From: Opitutia bacterium
Lineage (GTDB): Bacteria; Verrucomicrobiota; Verrucomicrobiia; Opitutales; UBA953
Direction of reading: 5' to 3'
Length of the DNA: 7,042 bases
NCBI GenBank assembly: GCA_947378905.1
Contig: CANCLV010000052.1
Location: 1-7,042, forward strand
Shown here: positions 6,618-7,042 of the stretch, one piece after another
Layout of the letters: every line of letters starts with the position of its first letter
Position numbering within the stretch: the first letter of the stretch is position 1
Translations under genes and position numbers: made by a program
Notes under the pieces: generated by a model
Told to the model about the DNA's origin: nothing
Seen by the model: only the letters and a program-made list of their open reading frames with translations
Database searches by the model: none

Positions 6618-6655
6618 GGTTTCAGATAAGGCCTAGTGAGGACTTATCTGAAACC
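6618..6655. terminator. Long hairpin between the YihY-family gene and the rRNA operon, probable shared terminator
   Basis: A 13-bp perfect stem, GGTTTCAGATAAG (6618-6630) with CTTATCTGAAACC (6643-6655), is extended inside by CCT/AGG (6632-6634, 6639-6641) around a 4-base loop. It begins 12 bases after the stop of the YihY-family gene. On the plus strand the following sequence (CTTGTAAAAT) is a poor T-run. On the minus strand a run of six T (6609-6604) follows after 8 bases. It probably acts in both directions, as terminator of the plus-strand gene and as backup for rRNA transcription. Confidence 0.7.
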
Positions 6656-6667
6656 CTTGTAAAATGG

Positions 6668-6701
6668 ACGAGCCCAGCGTCCTTTCGGAAACTGGGCTCG
6701 T
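6668..6701 (-). terminator. rRNA operon terminator
   Basis: A 10-bp perfect stem, ACGAGCCCAG (6668-6677) with CTGGGCTCGT (6692-6701), lies directly after the 5S 3' end in the minus sense. In the RNA sense the loop refolds as TCC-GAAA-GGA, a GNRA-type tetraloop, making one long GC-rich hairpin. It is followed on the minus strand by CCATTTTAC, a short T-run. Confidence 0.8.
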
Positions 6702-6705
6702 TGAA

Positions 6706-6820
6706 CCTGGCGATGACCTACTCTCGCACAGCAGCGGGGCTGCACTACCATTGGCGGCTACATTCTTAACTTTCGTGTTCGGGAAGGGAACGAGTGTTTC
6801 CATGTGCCCATGATCACCAG
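6706..6820 (-). rRNA. rrf: 5S ribosomal RNA
   Basis: The minus strand reads as a full 5S rRNA of about 115 bases. The ends form helix I: CTGGTGAT at the 5' end pairs with ATCGCCAG at the 3' end (one G-U). Conserved internal blocks include CCCGAACACG with GTTAAG (loop B/C region) and GCGAGAGTAGGTCATCG towards the 3' end. It lies about 150 bases after the 23S 3' end, the usual 23S-5S order. Exact ends are uncertain by one or two bases. Confidence 0.95.
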
Positions 6821-6856
6821 AAGGATTCCTCGGGTCGCTGCATGAAGGTGATCATG
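6809..6856 (-). repeat. Inverted repeat linking the spacer to the 5' end of 5S rRNA
   Basis: CATGATCACC (6809-6818, inside 5S) and its exact reverse complement GGTGATCATG (6847-6856, in the spacer) are 10-bp arms 28 bases apart. In the precursor RNA the spacer arm is made first and could pair with the first bases of 5S, competing with helix I of the mature molecule. Confidence 0.7.
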
Positions 6857-6972
6857 TTTGTGCCAGGTTCTGAATAGCGACCGTCATAGGGTTAAAATTG
6901 CACAGTTTACGCATAGTAAAATTACTTTTGATGATTCCATTGGCCTAGACGTCCTTGAGACGGCTAAGAAGC
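6821..6972 (-). other. 23S-5S internal transcribed spacer
   Basis: About 150 bases with no tRNA. In RNA sense it contains hairpin-forming repeats: ATTGGC/GCCAAT with inner CGTC/GACG pairs just after the 23S end (about 6939-6976), AGTAA/TTACT (6915-6926) and GGTCGCT/AGCGACC (6833-6839 with 6876-6882). These could be processing stems for RNase III or RNase E; that is inference. Confidence 0.7.
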
Positions 6973-7042
6973 CAATTGCAGATCAATCGAACATTAGTAT
7001 CGCTAAGCTCAACGTATCGCTACGCTTACACCTGCGACCTAT
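6973..7042 (-). rRNA. rrl: 23S ribosomal RNA, 3' end only (continues beyond the window)
   Basis: The minus strand from the window edge reads AGGTCGCAGGTGTAAGCG, AGCGATACGTTGAGCT, then GATACTAATG, matching the conserved last 70 bases of bacterial 23S rRNA (compare E. coli GTGTAAGCGCAGCGATGCGTTGAGC and GGTACTAATG). The mature 3' end is placed about 20 bases after ACTAAT by analogy with E. coli and is uncertain by several bases, because the partner 5' end of the terminal helix is outside the window. Confidence 0.92.

Noticed and set aside
6821..6972. Possible tRNA in the 23S-5S spacer
   Set aside because: No cloverleaf or T-loop (GTTCRANNC) in suitable geometry was found; only short hairpins.

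Overview
The window looks like core chromosome of a Gram-negative-type bacterium. It holds a ribonucleotide reductase locus (nrdB and nrdA, minus strand), a YihY/BrkB-family inner-membrane protein gene (plus strand), the 3' end of an rRNA operon (23S then 5S, minus strand), and at the left edge the tail of another membrane-protein gene (plus strand). I see no mobile element, CRISPR array or tRNA. The long NrdA with several N-terminal ATP-cone-like modules and a C-terminal CEACQ tail, together with a NrdB that lacks the radical tyrosine, recalls chlamydial class Ic enzymes. A member of the Planctomycetota-Verrucomicrobiota-Chlamydiota group is my best guess. This is inference from protein character, not from a phylogeny.

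Layout. Positions 1-186 encode the end of a membrane protein. A perfect hairpin at 276-301, reading as a cUUCGg terminator on the minus strand, separates it from the convergent nrdA. nrdA (321-3527) lies downstream of nrdB (3695-4789) with a 167-base gap whose transcript is very C-rich and G-poor. A 349-base divergent region (4790-5138) carries a strong NrdR-box candidate, a second half-site exactly 31 bp away, and a TATAAT -10 element pointing at nrdB. The YihY-family gene (5139-6605) points away from it and converges on the rRNA operon. Two hairpins at 6618-6655 and 6668-6701 separate them. 5S rRNA (about 6706-6820), a spacer of about 150 bases and the last 70 or so bases of 23S rRNA fill the right end.

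How the genes work together. NrdA (catalytic, allosteric) and NrdB (radical-generating) form a class I ribonucleotide reductase that makes dNTPs for DNA synthesis. The NrdR-box pair suggests repression when (d)ATP is plentiful, and the ATP-cones in NrdA suggest control of activity by ATP/dATP. The most notable point is that NrdB has Leu138 where the radical tyrosine should be, while all six metal ligands and the electron-transfer residues remain. That predicts a tyrosyl-radical-free cofactor. None of the three complete protein genes has a recognisable Shine-Dalgarno sequence.
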